This document shows, piece after piece, positions 15,881 through 24,505 of a DNA stretch of 38,505 nucleotides (the stretch's first letter is position 1; the number at the start of each line of letters is the position of its first letter). The stretch covers positions 1 to 38,505 of the forward strand of contig JAICLJ010000027.1 of the NCBI GenBank assembly GCA_025927575.1. Direction: 5' to 3'. A program made the position numbers and the translations under genes. The notes beneath the pieces are model-generated. The model saw only the letters and a program-made list of their open reading frames with translations, searched no databases and was not told the origin of the DNA. The DNA is from Bryobacteraceae bacterium. Its GTDB lineage: Bacteria; Acidobacteriota; Terriglobia; Bryobacterales; Bryobacteraceae.

Positions 15881-16933
15881 CTACTCGGAAGCCGGCGGAT
15901 CTACGGCAAACTCGTTTTCCGATTCACAGCGGCGCACCCATGCCGTGTAATCCACGACGGCTTCCGCGCGCGCAGGTAGCCATCGATATGTTGGGACGCC
16001 GAAGAGGCTTCCACGCTCGATCATGGCGCGGCGGTTCTCGGCGAACGGCGAAGCTCCGAATTCCACGCCCCATGTGGTCGCGCATCCATTCCAAGGCGGC
16101 CTCGTGCGGCCGCGGTTTTCTTCCCACAAGCAAATCCACGGATAGTCGGCTCGGCGCCAGGCGTATCCGACAATTGTCTGCAGATCGGCGTTCCATGCCT
16201 GGAAGAAAGCAGTCTTTCGATTTGTCAGCAGGAGATGGCCCGTTAGCCCGCTGGTTGGCCCGCCACTCGGATACCGCCGCATATTGAGCGTTCCGCCCTG
16301 CTTCGCGGGCACATCCGGCCATGTGAACGTTGCTTCTGGCTTCATGACTTCTGCCTCTCCGAAGTCCTGCGGGAACACCATCGATTCCGCTACGGGTATA
16401 TTAAGCAGCGTGACGCCGCGCTGTACAAAGGGGTCGCCTAGTGTGACGTGCTGCTGCCAGGCAATCGGACGATCGATGGACAGCAGGTTCGCCACACGTT
16501 CCGTGATATGTATGCCGCCATCTCCTGTCAGGCGGATTGTCCGCTTCACATCAAGCTGAGCCAGCGGCAAGCGGGCTTCGGCCGTAAGTTGATTGCCGCT
16601 CGCTTCGACGTGGTAACGGACAACGGACGATTCGCCATGCACCGGAACACCCGCGGCGAACTCTTCGGCGGACGGCGGTCCGAAGATGTCAAGCGCAAGA
16701 TTGTGGCCTGCGATGCCGGCAAGCAGTTTGCTTTCCGAGTCCGCGCCATATTCGGGATGTTTGGCGGCATCGTACGACGAGGGCTCGATGCTGGGCCAGG
16801 GTGGAACCCACAGCGGATTTACTCCGGTTTCTTTGCAGAGGAATTCCGCGAGGTGGCCACCTTCGGCGGTAACGCTCAACCGCACATGATCGTCTTCCAG
16901 TTGAAATATCTTGCGATTCGGCAACAGCGCCAT
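15881..16933 (-). CDS. Aldose-epimerase/mutarotase-fold protein, cytosolic copy
   Basis: This 350-residue protein has no signal peptide and GGGAGG before its ATG. The sequence reads as a galactose-mutarotase-like beta-sandwich: LSVTAEGGHLAEFLCKET, GVPVHGE around 95-101, RPIAWQQHVTLGDPFVQRGV, RRADYPWICLWEEN and GVPTYRWLPARAE near the end. His residues in the HGE and WQQHVTLG segments are candidates for sugar contacts. Relatives bind or interconvert sugar anomers; the true substrate is not known. It is a clear paralogue of the exported protein at 36176-37345, sharing the RPI-W--H-T-G-PF---GVT, RRADYPW and PTYRWLPA motifs. It faces the protease gene convergently. Confidence 0.82.
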   Translation of the reverse strand: MALLPNRKIFQLEDDHVRLSVTAEGGHLAEFLCKETGVNPLWVPPWPSIEPSSYDAAKHPEYGADSESKLLAGIAGHNLALDIFGPPSAEEFAAGVPVHGESSVVRYHVEASGNQLTAEARLPLAQLDVKRTIRLTGDGGIHITERVANLLSIDRPIAWQQHVTLGDPFVQRGVTLLNIPVAESMVFPQDFGEAEVMKPEATFTWPDVPAKQGGTLNMRRYPSGGPTSGLTGHLLLTNRKTAFFQAWNADLQTIVGYAWRRADYPWICLWEENRGRTRPPWNGCATTWGVEFGASPFAENRRAMIERGSLFGVPTYRWLPARAEAVVDYTAWVRRCESENEFAVDPPASE

Positions 16934-17241
16934 TTGGCCTCCCTGTAACTCGCGATTCTAACAGGCATGCGATGTGGTCTCCTGAAGCCTTGAAGTCGCG
17001 GCTGGTGCTTAGTACATAAGAAAGCGAGCCATTCACTACTCCGTTTTACAAAACAAGGGCAGCCCGCAGCGGCTTCATGGAAAACAATAAAGAGCGTGGG
17101 CAGGCCGTAAGCGACGCGCTTTATAGTGGCGGTTTCTCAGATTTGGGTCTGTATGATGCGGCCGATGCGGGCAGGACCGGCGACATCGCCTACTCACGGA
17201 CGTTTTTTGTCGTAAAAAACCTGATCAAAGGCTCGTGCGAT
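16934..17241. other. Intergenic region of about 300 bases
   Basis: It separates the start of the mutarotase-like gene from the end of the phosphate transporter gene. It should contain the promoter of the former. A plus-strand frame from 17077 overlaps the transporter's end, lacks a ribosome binding site and is judged spurious. Apart from the terminator-like structure near 17202-17246, nothing is recognised. Confidence 0.5.
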
Positions 17242-17246
17242 TCAGG
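17202..17246 (-). terminator. Probable intrinsic terminator of the pit operon
   Basis: Read on the minus strand, the end of the transporter gene pairs CCTGA (17246-17242) with TCAGG (17224-17220), immediately followed by six T residues. Overlapping this is an AT-rich stem, GTTTTTT (17202-17208) with AAAAAAC (17214-17220). The stem is short, so termination strength is uncertain. Confidence 0.4.
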
Positions 17247-18243
17247 CATTGGGGACAATCAGCCGCAGAATCGCAAACGCGATGGCGGCCACTAACCCTG
17301 CCGCCGGAATGGTGAGTATCCAAGCGACGACGATGCTGCTGGCGACGTTCCAGCGAACCGCGCGAACACGCTGAACGGAGCCTACTCCGGCAATGGCGCC
17401 TGCCACGGCATGCGTGGTGGATACCGGCAGTTTCAACCACGTCGCGAAAAGGATGGATATTGCGGCGCCGGTCTCGGCGCAAAAGCCGCTTCTAGGCTTC
17501 AGCCGCGTAAGCCGCGCTCCCATTGTGTGAACGACCCGCCATCCGCCGCTCAAGGTTCCCAGAGCCATCGCGGAACTCGAAACCAGAATGACCCAATCCG
17601 GTACATGAAAGGATTGTTGGAAGCCTCCTGCAACCAACAGCGCCGTGATGATTCCCATGGTCTTCTGTGCGTCGTTGGTCCCATGAGCGCAACTCAATAG
17701 CGAAGCGGACGCGATCTGCGCGTGGCGGAACCATCGATCCATCTGCGCCGGCGTGGAACGCCGGAATGTCCAATACAGCGCGATCATCAAGATATAGCCA
17801 AGCAACAATCCGATGACCGGCGCAAGCACGATGAATGCAAGCGTACTCAGCCATTTCCCGGCAATCAAACCCGCGAAGCCCGCCTTCGCTACTGCCGCGC
17901 CCGCATAGCCGCCGATTAAGGCGTGCGAGGAGCTGATCGGCAGGCCCACGTACCAGGTGCTGATATTCCAGATGATCGCTCCGAGCAGGCCCGCGAGGAT
18001 GACGTAAGGGGTCACGAACTTCATATTGACGAAGCCTTCGCCTACGGTGGCCGCGACGCCTGTTCCCAGGAGCAGCGCCGCGAAGAAATTAAACGTGGCG
18101 GCCATTGCTACAGCCTGGACCGGCGTAAGAACACGGGTCGCTACTACTGTCGCGATGGAATTGGCTGCATCGTGAAATCCATTCACGAAATCAAACAGCA
18201 GGGCCAATGCGATGATAACGGCGATCAGTTCCGGGGCCGACAT
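17242..18243 (-). CDS. pit: Inorganic phosphate transporter, Pit family
   Basis: This 333-residue membrane protein has about ten hydrophobic segments. The two PiT signatures are present: FDFVNGFHDAANSIATVV (17-34) and CAHGTNDAQKTMG (185-197). The duplicated PISSSHALIGG (102-112) and PVSTTHAVAGAI (about 273-284) motifs support the inverted-repeat fold. PiT proteins move metal-phosphate complexes by symport with protons or sodium. It lies six bases downstream of a DUF47/PhoU-like gene on the same strand, the standard two-gene pit operon, which indicates joint regulation. Confidence 0.95.
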   Translation of the reverse strand: MSAPELIAVIIALALLFDFVNGFHDAANSIATVVATRVLTPVQAVAMAATFNFFAALLLGTGVAATVGEGFVNMKFVTPYVILAGLLGAIIWNISTWYVGLPISSSHALIGGYAGAAVAKAGFAGLIAGKWLSTLAFIVLAPVIGLLLGYILMIALYWTFRRSTPAQMDRWFRHAQIASASLLSCAHGTNDAQKTMGIITALLVAGGFQQSFHVPDWVILVSSSAMALGTLSGGWRVVHTMGARLTRLKPRSGFCAETGAAISILFATWLKLPVSTTHAVAGAIAGVGSVQRVRAVRWNVASSIVVAWILTIPAAGLVAAIAFAILRLIVPNA

Positions 18244-18249
18244 CGCGTG

Positions 18250-18864
18250 TTAGCTATTCTTAACGGCTACGTTTTGCAGGATATCGGCCACATCTTCGCT
18301 CCGGTCCGTAGTCGCTTCGAGCAGCTCGACGATCTCTTTGTACTTGATAACCGCGATCGCGTCGGTTTGGTTGGCGAACAGATCCCGAACCAGCGAGCGC
18401 TCGACCTGGTCGGCTTCATTCTCCAACCGGTTCACCTCGATGCAGTGCTCGATCACCGGCTTGTGATCTCTTAGCGCCCACAAGGCCTGCCGCAGAGCGC
18501 GGCAGCAGGCGTCGATCATTTCACCGAGCAGCACGGCATCGGGCGGAATCGGATCCAACCGGTAGGCTCCCACGCGGAACGTTACATCTTCAATGGAATC
18601 GAGAACATCGTCCAGAGCCGTAGCGAGCGTTTGAATGTCTTCGGGATCGATTGGAGTGATGAACGTCGACCGCAACTTTTCATAGATTTGATGGATCATC
18701 TCGTCTCCCTGGCGCTCGAGTTCCTCCATTTCGGCGCAAATGTGGTTCATTCCTTGATAGCCGGTTTTGAGTCCCGATACGAGCAAGCTCGAAGCGCGGT
18801 TTAGAACTTCGGCGTGATCGCAGAAGAGTTGGAAGAATTTTTCATCCCGGGGCAGGAGACGCAT
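18250..18864 (-). CDS. DUF47 / PhoU-like Pit accessory protein
   Basis: This 204-residue all-helical cytosolic protein is of the TIGR00153/DUF47 family: RDEKFFQLFCDHAEVLNRAS, EMEELERQGDEMIHQIYEKL, STFITPIDPEDIQTLATALD, DVLDSIEDVTFRVGAYRL and KYKEIVELLEATTDRSEDVA. The acidic E-x-x-x-D repeats are the metal-binding feature of PhoU-like bundles. It is thought to regulate the adjacent Pit transporter. The transporter starts six bases after its stop, so the two are co-transcribed with this gene first. Confidence 0.95.
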   Translation of the reverse strand: MRLLPRDEKFFQLFCDHAEVLNRASSLLVSGLKTGYQGMNHICAEMEELERQGDEMIHQIYEKLRSTFITPIDPEDIQTLATALDDVLDSIEDVTFRVGAYRLDPIPPDAVLLGEMIDACCRALRQALWALRDHKPVIEHCIEVNRLENEADQVERSLVRDLFANQTDAIAVIKYKEIVELLEATTDRSEDVADILQNVAVKNS

Positions 18865-19044
18865 ACGTATCTAATTATCTAATCATTGACCATCAACCAT
18901 TGACGCACAACGGGTGAAACGTCGCTACCATACCGCTGCCATCCCAGCGCCGCCGCCTCTACCCCCGCTAAACCACCGGCCAGCGCGGCAGTGCGCCAGA
19001 GGGAGATATCTTTCACGCCGCGGCGTCTATGGATTGAGGTAAAT

Positions 19045-19401
19045 ATGGCAGCAAAAACGGAATCGAAAGTGACTTTCGACCATGACGAGATCCGTCGCTG
19101 GGCCGAGGAAAGGAATGCAAAGCCGGCGTACGTCAAGGGGACGGGCGGAGGTTCCGACATCGGAATGATACGACTGGACTTCCCGGGCTACTCGGGGGAG
19201 CAATCGCTCGAGCACATCGATTGGAAGGAGTGGTTTGAAAAGTTCGATCAGAACGACCTGGCGCTGGTTTATCAAGAAACGACCGCCGGCGGGCAAAAGA
19301 GCAATTTCAACAAAATCGTGAGCCGCGAGACGGCAGAAGCCTCCGAGAAAGCTGCCCACAGCGGCCGCGTTGGCGAAAAAGCCCAAGCGAAGAAAGGATG
19401 A
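19045..19401 (+). CDS. Conserved small soluble protein of unknown function
   Basis: The protein is 118 residues from the ATG at 19045, which has GAGGT four bases upstream; the open frame begins at 18991 but the added residues are basic and unlike the rest. The text VTFDHDEIRRWAEERNAKPA, then GTGGGSDIGMIRLDFPGYSG and EWFEKFDQNDLALVYQE, recalls a small family found in soil bacteria with a DHDEIRRWAEER opening, but I know no assigned function. It is charged and soluble, with no membrane segment, and ends in a Lys-rich tail. It stands alone, divergent from the pit operon. Confidence 0.8.
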   Translation: MAAKTESKVTFDHDEIRRWAEERNAKPAYVKGTGGGSDIGMIRLDFPGYSGEQSLEHIDWKEWFEKFDQNDLALVYQETTAGGQKSNFNKIVSRETAEASEKAAHSGRVGEKAQAKKG

Positions 19402-19471
19402 GCTTTTTGCTGACGCTGTTGGAAACGCGCTGCATTGATTGCGGCGCCGAAATAAATGTCAGGAAGACGGC

Positions 19472-20962
19472 CTATTGGCGGATCTCTAAGACGGCGAGCC
19501 CGTGCGGCGCCAGGTTAATGGGATCGGCGAGCGGATGTTCCTCGGGCGGTTCCATGTTAGACGCAGTGACGAGTTTCTGAATCTGATCAAGCGTGGGAAA
19601 AGCAGGCGAGCCAAGAGCCCGCCATTGGCTGAGCGAGGACCCGTGATTTACATCAACAAATTGAAGGCGATACCGGGCCTCATTCGATCCTTTTAGGGCT
19701 AGCCGGAAGGTTTTTGAGGCGCCGCCTTCCCCAGCCGGTGCGTAGTTCCAAACGGCGACAACCAGCGTGCCGTTAGCGCGCCGGGTCACCAGCACTGAAT
19801 CGGAAGTGTTAGCTAATCGGTGATCTCCAAGCCGGTGGAGCAGAACGAAGGCGTTGAACGCGGCTTTGGGAATGCTCCTTTCCGCAATCAACCCGAAGCC
19901 ACCGTAAAATGGTGTCTTCACGATGCCCTGTTCTTCGAAGACATCTGAAAACGTCCAGTAGGACATCATGTCGGTCAGGCCGTCACATTCGCGGATATTG
20001 TTAGCCAGCCAGGGGCCCATGAATGCGCTGTCTGTGTTATCCGGACGGTTCAGATAAGTGGCATTGTATTCCGACCAGATGATGGGCACATTAGGAGTCG
20101 CCGACCTTTTCACCTGATCGAACACTTTCCGAACGGCGCGTCCCACCATGTCGCGCTGCGAGATGTCGATATGCTTTCCGAACACGTCTTCTGATTTTTC
20201 GTTGCCGTAGACGTGCGTTGAGATAAAGTCGAAGGGCACGTGATTCTGCGTGCAGTGGGCGATGAAGCGATCAACCCAGGCAGCCTGTGCCGTGGCCGGG
20301 CCGCCGACGCGAAGGCGCGCGTCCACCGCCTTGACCGCGCGCGCTGTCACATCGTAGAAGGCGTAGTAAGTCTGCTCCTTCGGCTCTCCATCCCAAAAGT
20401 CGATGTTCGGCTCGTTCCAAACCTCGAAATACCAGCTCTCCACCTCCGGCTTGCCATAGCGGGTCATCAGGTGATTCAAAAACGCGGTAACCAAAGCAGC
20501 CCAACGCTGGGGGTCTTTCGGAGGCGACGGAATCGGTTTGTACCAGAACGGGTGCGGCTTGGGATTGGCTGCCAGCTTTTCGGGCATGAAGCTCAGTTCC
20601 ACAAACGGCTTCACGCCGTTCGCGAGGAGCCCATCGTAGACCTGGTCCACGTAGGAGAAATTATAGACTGGGTTGCCGTTGGCATCCTCGTCATACACAC
20701 CCATCTCGTGGTCGAAGATTCCGTGAAAGCGTACGTATTCGACTCCCGTCGCTTTTTTGACGGTGCGGAGATCGTTCCGGTAATCTTCCCGGAGAGAAAG
20801 CACGGCGCGTCCCGATCCGAACATTTGCTCCCAGAAATGCGGAAACGGTTTCTGGGGAGCGGAGGGATCGATCGAGATTGTCTCCTGTGCACGAGCCGGC
20901 GCGGCCGGCCAGCAGAGTCCCGTAACCAGCACTAGCGCCGGAAGCATCGAAAGTTTGCGCAT
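19472..20962 (-). CDS. Secreted glycoside hydrolase family 39-type (beta-xylosidase-like) enzyme
   Basis: The protein is 496 residues from the ATG at 20962, which begins a signal peptide ending ARAQ near residue 26; a GTG at 20989 is the alternative. The (beta/alpha)8 barrel carries the clan GH-A acid/base Glu184 in WYFEVWNEPN and the nucleophile Glu298 in PIIWSEYN, both intact. EYVRFHGIFDHEMGVY, FVELSFMPEKLA and FDFISTHVYGN are typical of GH39. A C-terminal beta region (about 390-496) closes the protein. It would cleave beta-linked pentose or uronic residues outside the cytoplasm; exact specificity is not predictable. No transporter or regulator for sugars is adjacent. Confidence 0.9.
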   Translation of the reverse strand: MRKLSMLPALVLVTGLCWPAAPARAQETISIDPSAPQKPFPHFWEQMFGSGRAVLSLREDYRNDLRTVKKATGVEYVRFHGIFDHEMGVYDEDANGNPVYNFSYVDQVYDGLLANGVKPFVELSFMPEKLAANPKPHPFWYKPIPSPPKDPQRWAALVTAFLNHLMTRYGKPEVESWYFEVWNEPNIDFWDGEPKEQTYYAFYDVTARAVKAVDARLRVGGPATAQAAWVDRFIAHCTQNHVPFDFISTHVYGNEKSEDVFGKHIDISQRDMVGRAVRKVFDQVKRSATPNVPIIWSEYNATYLNRPDNTDSAFMGPWLANNIRECDGLTDMMSYWTFSDVFEEQGIVKTPFYGGFGLIAERSIPKAAFNAFVLLHRLGDHRLANTSDSVLVTRRANGTLVVAVWNYAPAGEGGASKTFRLALKGSNEARYRLQFVDVNHGSSLSQWRALGSPAFPTLDQIQKLVTASNMEPPEEHPLADPINLAPHGLAVLEIRQ

Positions 20963-21020
20963 TAGTTTCACAGATGTTAGAAGCGCCACGGAGCTAAGCC
21001 TTACATTCTCGATTTACCAC

Positions 21021-23126
21021 TTAATCAGTACTTCGGTCGAAGAACTTGATCGGCTTCAAGATTTGGAACAGATTATTGTAGTCATCGGTCCAGGGCCGAA
21101 GCCCTGCGGGGATGCGAACCGGCTGCTGGCCTCTCTCGACGATCGGGAGGCCGAGGAATTGTTGGTTACGCGTCACAAGCACCCAATCGGCGGTCGAGAT
21201 CAGGTTGCCCTCGTCCGGCTCATTTTCAATCAGACGCGCGGGATATCCAAATGAATTTGCCAGTTGTTTTACGACTGGCGCTAACTGGAGATAGCTGTTA
21301 GATGTATGAAAAGCCAGGATGCCGTCGGGTTTCAAATGGCGGAAATAGATTGACATCGCCTCACGAGTTAGTAAGTGGACAGGAATGGCGTCCCCTGAAA
21401 ACGCATCAATCGCCACCACATCAAAACGCTGAGGATGCTCCTGTTCCAGGGACAGGCGCGCGTCACCCAGCGTGATATCGATCCTGGCCGGACTTTCGCG
21501 AAGGTACGTGAACACATTTTGCGCGATCGAAACCACTTGTGGATTGATTTCATAGAAGCGGAAGTAGTCACCCTGTTTTCCGTAGGCGGCGAGTGTCCCC
21601 ACCCCCAGACCGACGACGCCGATGCGCTTGGGACCATCGCAGCAATATCGCAGGGCGAAGCCAATACCCGAATCGCGGCTGTAATAGGTAGTCGGCTGCT
21701 CTCGCCCGGGAGGCAAAAGAAATTGCGCGCCGTGGCGAATGGTTCCGTGATAAAGCATACGGGCCTGTTGGGGGCCGATGTCGCGAGTTTGCGTGACGCG
21801 GAGAGCGCCATAGAAGCTGCGAACCATGACTAGAGAATCTTTCTCATAACCGCGGACGTTCGCCACGACGACGATCGCCATGGCAGCCACGGCAACCCCC
21901 CATAGCGCTCGCGCCGCCCAGCCCTCCCGCCACATGACCATGAGCGCCAAGGCAGCGGTAAACACGAGCGTCAAGGGAAATTCATACAAATTCGAAAAGA
22001 TACGCGGCGCGACGAGACCGACGAAGATGGCGCCGAGTGCTCCACCGAGCGCCAGCATGAGGTAAAAGGACGTGAGATGCGCGGGACCGGGCTTCAATCT
22101 GCTGAGTTCGCCATGGCAGAACAAGCAGCACACGAAAAGCCCGCCGCAAAACAGAGGCACGCTGATCTGAATTGCTTCCACCGTTCGCGGATCGTAGATG
22201 GCATAGCCAACCGCTCCGAGTGTCAGCGCCAGCAGGCGCACCCAGATCCCCCGCGGATAAAAACTATGCCGGCTGAACGCTAGCGTGAAGGTCAATAAAT
22301 AGAGCGAAAGGGGAAGCACCCACAGGAGCGGCACGGGCGCCACATTCTGCGATAGATGATTTGTGATTGTGAGCAGCAGCATCGATCCGCAGGCCGCCAG
22401 GGCGATCCATAACGCCGCTAGCCGCCAGCCGGGCTTTTCGCCATCCGCTTTATGCACCAACGGCAGCGCGGAGGAAAACGAGCGGCTGCTCCAGGCCGCA
22501 AACACACAAACCGCCACAAATAGAGCAAATGCCGCTGACCAGGCCACCGATTGTAGGGAGGTCGAGCTGCGCGGTTCGATGAGAAACGGATAGCTGAGCA
22601 GAGCGGCGAGAGAAGCGAAATTCGATAACGCAAAGAGCCTGTACGGATCGGATTTGGGCAGCCGCCGTGAGTGCCAGCTCTGGATCAGCGGGCTCGTCGC
22701 GCTGAGCAAAACGTAAGGAAGCCCGATCGCGGCCGTGAGCAGGCCGAGGATCCGCCATGAGGGATCCTCGCCCGGCGCAGGCCTCCAGAACGCGCTCGGC
22801 GACAGCGGCAATAACAGAAGGCTCACTCCGAGCAGCGCGATGTGCAGCGGAACTTGCCGCCGTGGGCGCAAGCGCTGCGTACACACATCCGCATAGAGAT
22901 AGCCGAGCAGAAGAGCGCTCTGAAAGAACACCAGGCAGATGGTCCATACGGCCGCGGACCCTCCGAACCACGGGAGAATTATCTTCGCGAATATCGGTTC
23001 GACAAGAAAGAGGAGAAAGGCGCTTAGACCGACGGTAACGGCGTAAAGCCGCACGAGCCAATAACTGGCGGGATTCGAGGAGCCCGCTTGCGTCGAACTC
23101 GAAAGATCGGGTGTTTGCGATGCCAC
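21021..23126 (-). CDS. Membrane-anchored spermidine synthase-like protein (MFS-like N-terminus fused to SAM-binding domain)
   Basis: The protein is 701 residues from a GTG at 23126. Residues about 25-430 contain ten or more hydrophobic helices (VGLSAFLLFLVEPIFAKIIL, LVFFQSALLLGYLYA and others), as in the fused MFS/spermidine-synthase family. The C-terminal domain has the SAM or decarboxylated-SAM pocket GVVGLGVGTLAAYG (about 495-508), FYEINPQVVSIAQN, and IDAFSGDAIPVHLLT (about 570) where polyamine synthases carry their catalytic Asp. True polyamine synthesis is not proven; many fused members have unknown substrates. No speD-like gene is in the window. Confidence 0.88.
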   Translation of the reverse strand: MASQTPDLSSSTQAGSSNPASYWLVRLYAVTVGLSAFLLFLVEPIFAKIILPWFGGSAAVWTICLVFFQSALLLGYLYADVCTQRLRPRRQVPLHIALLGVSLLLLPLSPSAFWRPAPGEDPSWRILGLLTAAIGLPYVLLSATSPLIQSWHSRRLPKSDPYRLFALSNFASLAALLSYPFLIEPRSSTSLQSVAWSAAFALFVAVCVFAAWSSRSFSSALPLVHKADGEKPGWRLAALWIALAACGSMLLLTITNHLSQNVAPVPLLWVLPLSLYLLTFTLAFSRHSFYPRGIWVRLLALTLGAVGYAIYDPRTVEAIQISVPLFCGGLFVCCLFCHGELSRLKPGPAHLTSFYLMLALGGALGAIFVGLVAPRIFSNLYEFPLTLVFTAALALMVMWREGWAARALWGVAVAAMAIVVVANVRGYEKDSLVMVRSFYGALRVTQTRDIGPQQARMLYHGTIRHGAQFLLPPGREQPTTYYSRDSGIGFALRYCCDGPKRIGVVGLGVGTLAAYGKQGDYFRFYEINPQVVSIAQNVFTYLRESPARIDITLGDARLSLEQEHPQRFDVVAIDAFSGDAIPVHLLTREAMSIYFRHLKPDGILAFHTSNSYLQLAPVVKQLANSFGYPARLIENEPDEGNLISTADWVLVTRNQQFLGLPIVERGQQPVRIPAGLRPWTDDYNNLFQILKPIKFFDRSTD

Positions 23127-23255
23127 GGCGTGTGCTCAGACGAACTACCATTCTCCCGCCTGCCGGAGGGAAGCGCGCGGAAAGTGTCACCTCCCGGGGC
23201 AAGGTCTTGGTCCGGTGCTTAGAATGCGCCGAGGACTGTGGGATTTTATGTGGAA

Positions 23256-23267
23256 TACAATGTACAT
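23256..23267. promoter_or_regulatory. Candidate promoter/operator of the toxin-antitoxin operon
   Basis: A -10-like TACAAT (23256-23261) overlaps a perfect 8-base palindrome ATGTACAT (23260-23267) that abuts the antitoxin ATG. Ribbon-helix-helix antitoxins commonly bind such palindromes at their own promoter. If this -10 is used the transcript would be almost leaderless. No convincing -35 element was found. Confidence 0.3.
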
Positions 23268-23501
23268 ATGGAGACAATCCAGGTCGTGTTGGATAAGGAT
23301 CTGCTTCACGCTGCCGACAAGGCGGCCAAGCGTGTGAAGATAAACCGCTCAGCGCTCATCCGAGATGCGCTTCGCGAGCACCTGAAGCGGTTGCGGACCG
23401 ATGAATTGGAGGCGCGTGATCGACGAGGTTTTGAGCAGCATCCCGACTCGGCAGGCGAACTCGCACTATGGGAGCAGGTTGCTGCATGGCCGGAGGATTA
23501 A
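23268..23501 (+). CDS. Ribbon-helix-helix antitoxin (MazE-like)
   Basis: The protein is 77 residues from the ATG at 23268; an upstream in-frame GTG at 23238 is possible but less natural. The N-terminus is a ribbon-helix-helix DNA-binding fold: strand METIQVVLDKDLLHAAD, then KRVKINRSALIRDALREHL with the usual NRSALIRDAL turn. The acidic C-terminus (ELALWEQVAAWPED) would wrap and neutralise the toxin. Its last 16 bases overlap the toxin gene, the arrangement of translationally coupled type II modules. It probably represses its own promoter together with the toxin. Confidence 0.88.
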   Translation: METIQVVLDKDLLHAADKAAKRVKINRSALIRDALREHLKRLRTDELEARDRRGFEQHPDSAGELALWEQVAAWPED

Positions 23502-23812
23502 AGCGCGGCGACGTCCGGCTGTACGAATTTCCCAAGCCTGACAAGCAGAGGCCGGTTGTGGTGCTCACCCGAGATGCAGCCATACATTATTTGTCGACTG
23601 TCACCGTAGCTCCGGTTACATCCACAATCCGCGGCGTGCCTTCGGAGGTCATCTTAACTCAAGCGGATGGGATGAGAGATGACTGCGCGGTGAATTTACA
23701 CAACGTCGTAACCGTTTCCCAAGCTCGATTGGGGCGGAGAGTAGCGGTTTTGACCGATCAACGCTTGCATGAAATATGCTCAGCACTTTCTTTCGCGATC
23801 GGCTGCGGATAG
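23486..23812 (+). CDS. MazF/PemK-family endoribonuclease toxin
   Basis: The protein is 108 residues from the ATG at 23486 (MAGGLKRGDVRLYEFP), inside the antitoxin 3' end; an ATG at 23468 is less likely. The SH3-like PemK fold is clear: KRGDVRLYEFP opening, the RNA-binding loop KQRPVVVLTRD with conserved Arg and Thr, STVTVAPVTSTIRGVPSEVI, and CAVNLHNVVTVSQARLG near the end. Family members cleave single-stranded RNA at short motifs and arrest growth when unbound by antitoxin. The usual Asp in VNLDxV is His here (VNLHNV). The protein appears full length. Confidence 0.9.
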   Translation: MAGGLKRGDVRLYEFPKPDKQRPVVVLTRDAAIHYLSTVTVAPVTSTIRGVPSEVILTQADGMRDDCAVNLHNVVTVSQARLGRRVAVLTDQRLHEICSALSFAIGCG

Positions 23813-23873
23813 TCATCTGCTGCCGCATTCCCAATTCAACCGAGTTTCATCCGACGTGCCATCCTCGTCATGG

Positions 23874-24467
23874 ATGCGCGATCGTCGAATATTGAAACGT
23901 CTTTGTGTCTTCTGTGGGTCGAATTCGGGACATCGCGCGATCTATCGTGACCCGGCGTCGGCGTTGGGCCGGTTGGTCGCCGAACGTGGCATTGAACTGG
24001 TCTATGGCGGCGGCCACGTCGGTTTAATGGGAGCCCTCGCCGATGCCGCGCTCGCGGCGAATGGCCGCGTGATCGGCGTGATGCCTCAGTCCCTGATCGA
24101 TCGGGAAGTCGGGCACGGCGGCCTGTCGGAGATGCGAATCGTAGGTTCGATGCATGAGCGCAAAGCGCTGATGGTGGAGCTTGCCGACGGTTTTATCGCA
24201 CTACCAGGAGGATATGGCACGCTGGATGAATTTTGTGAAGTCCTAACCTGGGCTCAACTCGGTATACACACTAAGCCATGCGGGATTCTGAACGTGAATG
24301 GGTATTACGATGCCCTGCTCGCGCTTTTCGAGCGCACGGTGGATGAAGGATTTCTAAAGGCGATTCACAGTGACATGATCGTCGTCGAGTCGGATCCCGC
24401 GGCGTTACTTGGACCTGGAGAAAGCGCCGGCGGTGGCGGTTTCGAAATGGATCACGCCCGGAGTTGA
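23874..24467 (+). CDS. LOG-family protein (cytokinin-riboside 5'-monophosphate phosphoribohydrolase-like)
   Basis: The protein is 197 residues from the ATG at 23874; an earlier start at 23769 would overlap the toxin gene and adds unrelated sequence. The family signatures are exact: CVFCGSNSG (11-19), LVYGGGHVGLMG (42-53), MHERKALM (93-100) and PGGYGTLDEF (111-120), whose Arg96 and Glu119 form the catalytic site. Members hydrolyse nucleoside 5'-monophosphates to free base and ribose phosphate. In bacteria without cytokinin signalling the role is probably nucleotide salvage or housekeeping. It follows the toxin by about 60 bases but is likely independent of it. Confidence 0.93.
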   Translation: MRDRRILKRLCVFCGSNSGHRAIYRDPASALGRLVAERGIELVYGGGHVGLMGALADAALAANGRVIGVMPQSLIDREVGHGGLSEMRIVGSMHERKALMVELADGFIALPGGYGTLDEFCEVLTWAQLGIHTKPCGILNVNGYYDALLALFERTVDEGFLKAIHSDMIVVESDPAALLGPGESAGGGGFEMDHARS

Positions 24468-24505
24468 AAAAGCTATGCCATAATTCGAGTCAATGGGAGG
24501 TTCCG

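Noticed and set aside
17077-17295. 72-codon plus-strand frame near the pit gene end
   Set aside because: No ribosome binding site, overlaps the transporter's 3' end and its terminator-like structure, no motif.
18879-19160. 93-codon minus-strand frame upstream of the DUF47 gene
   Set aside because: Overlaps the better supported plus-strand gene starting at 19045 with a good ribosome binding site.
19398-19580. 60-codon frame starting in an ATGA overlap with the small conserved gene, containing CIDCG
   Set aside because: The single Cys pair is not enough for a zinc ribbon, and most of the frame is antisense to the GH39 gene.
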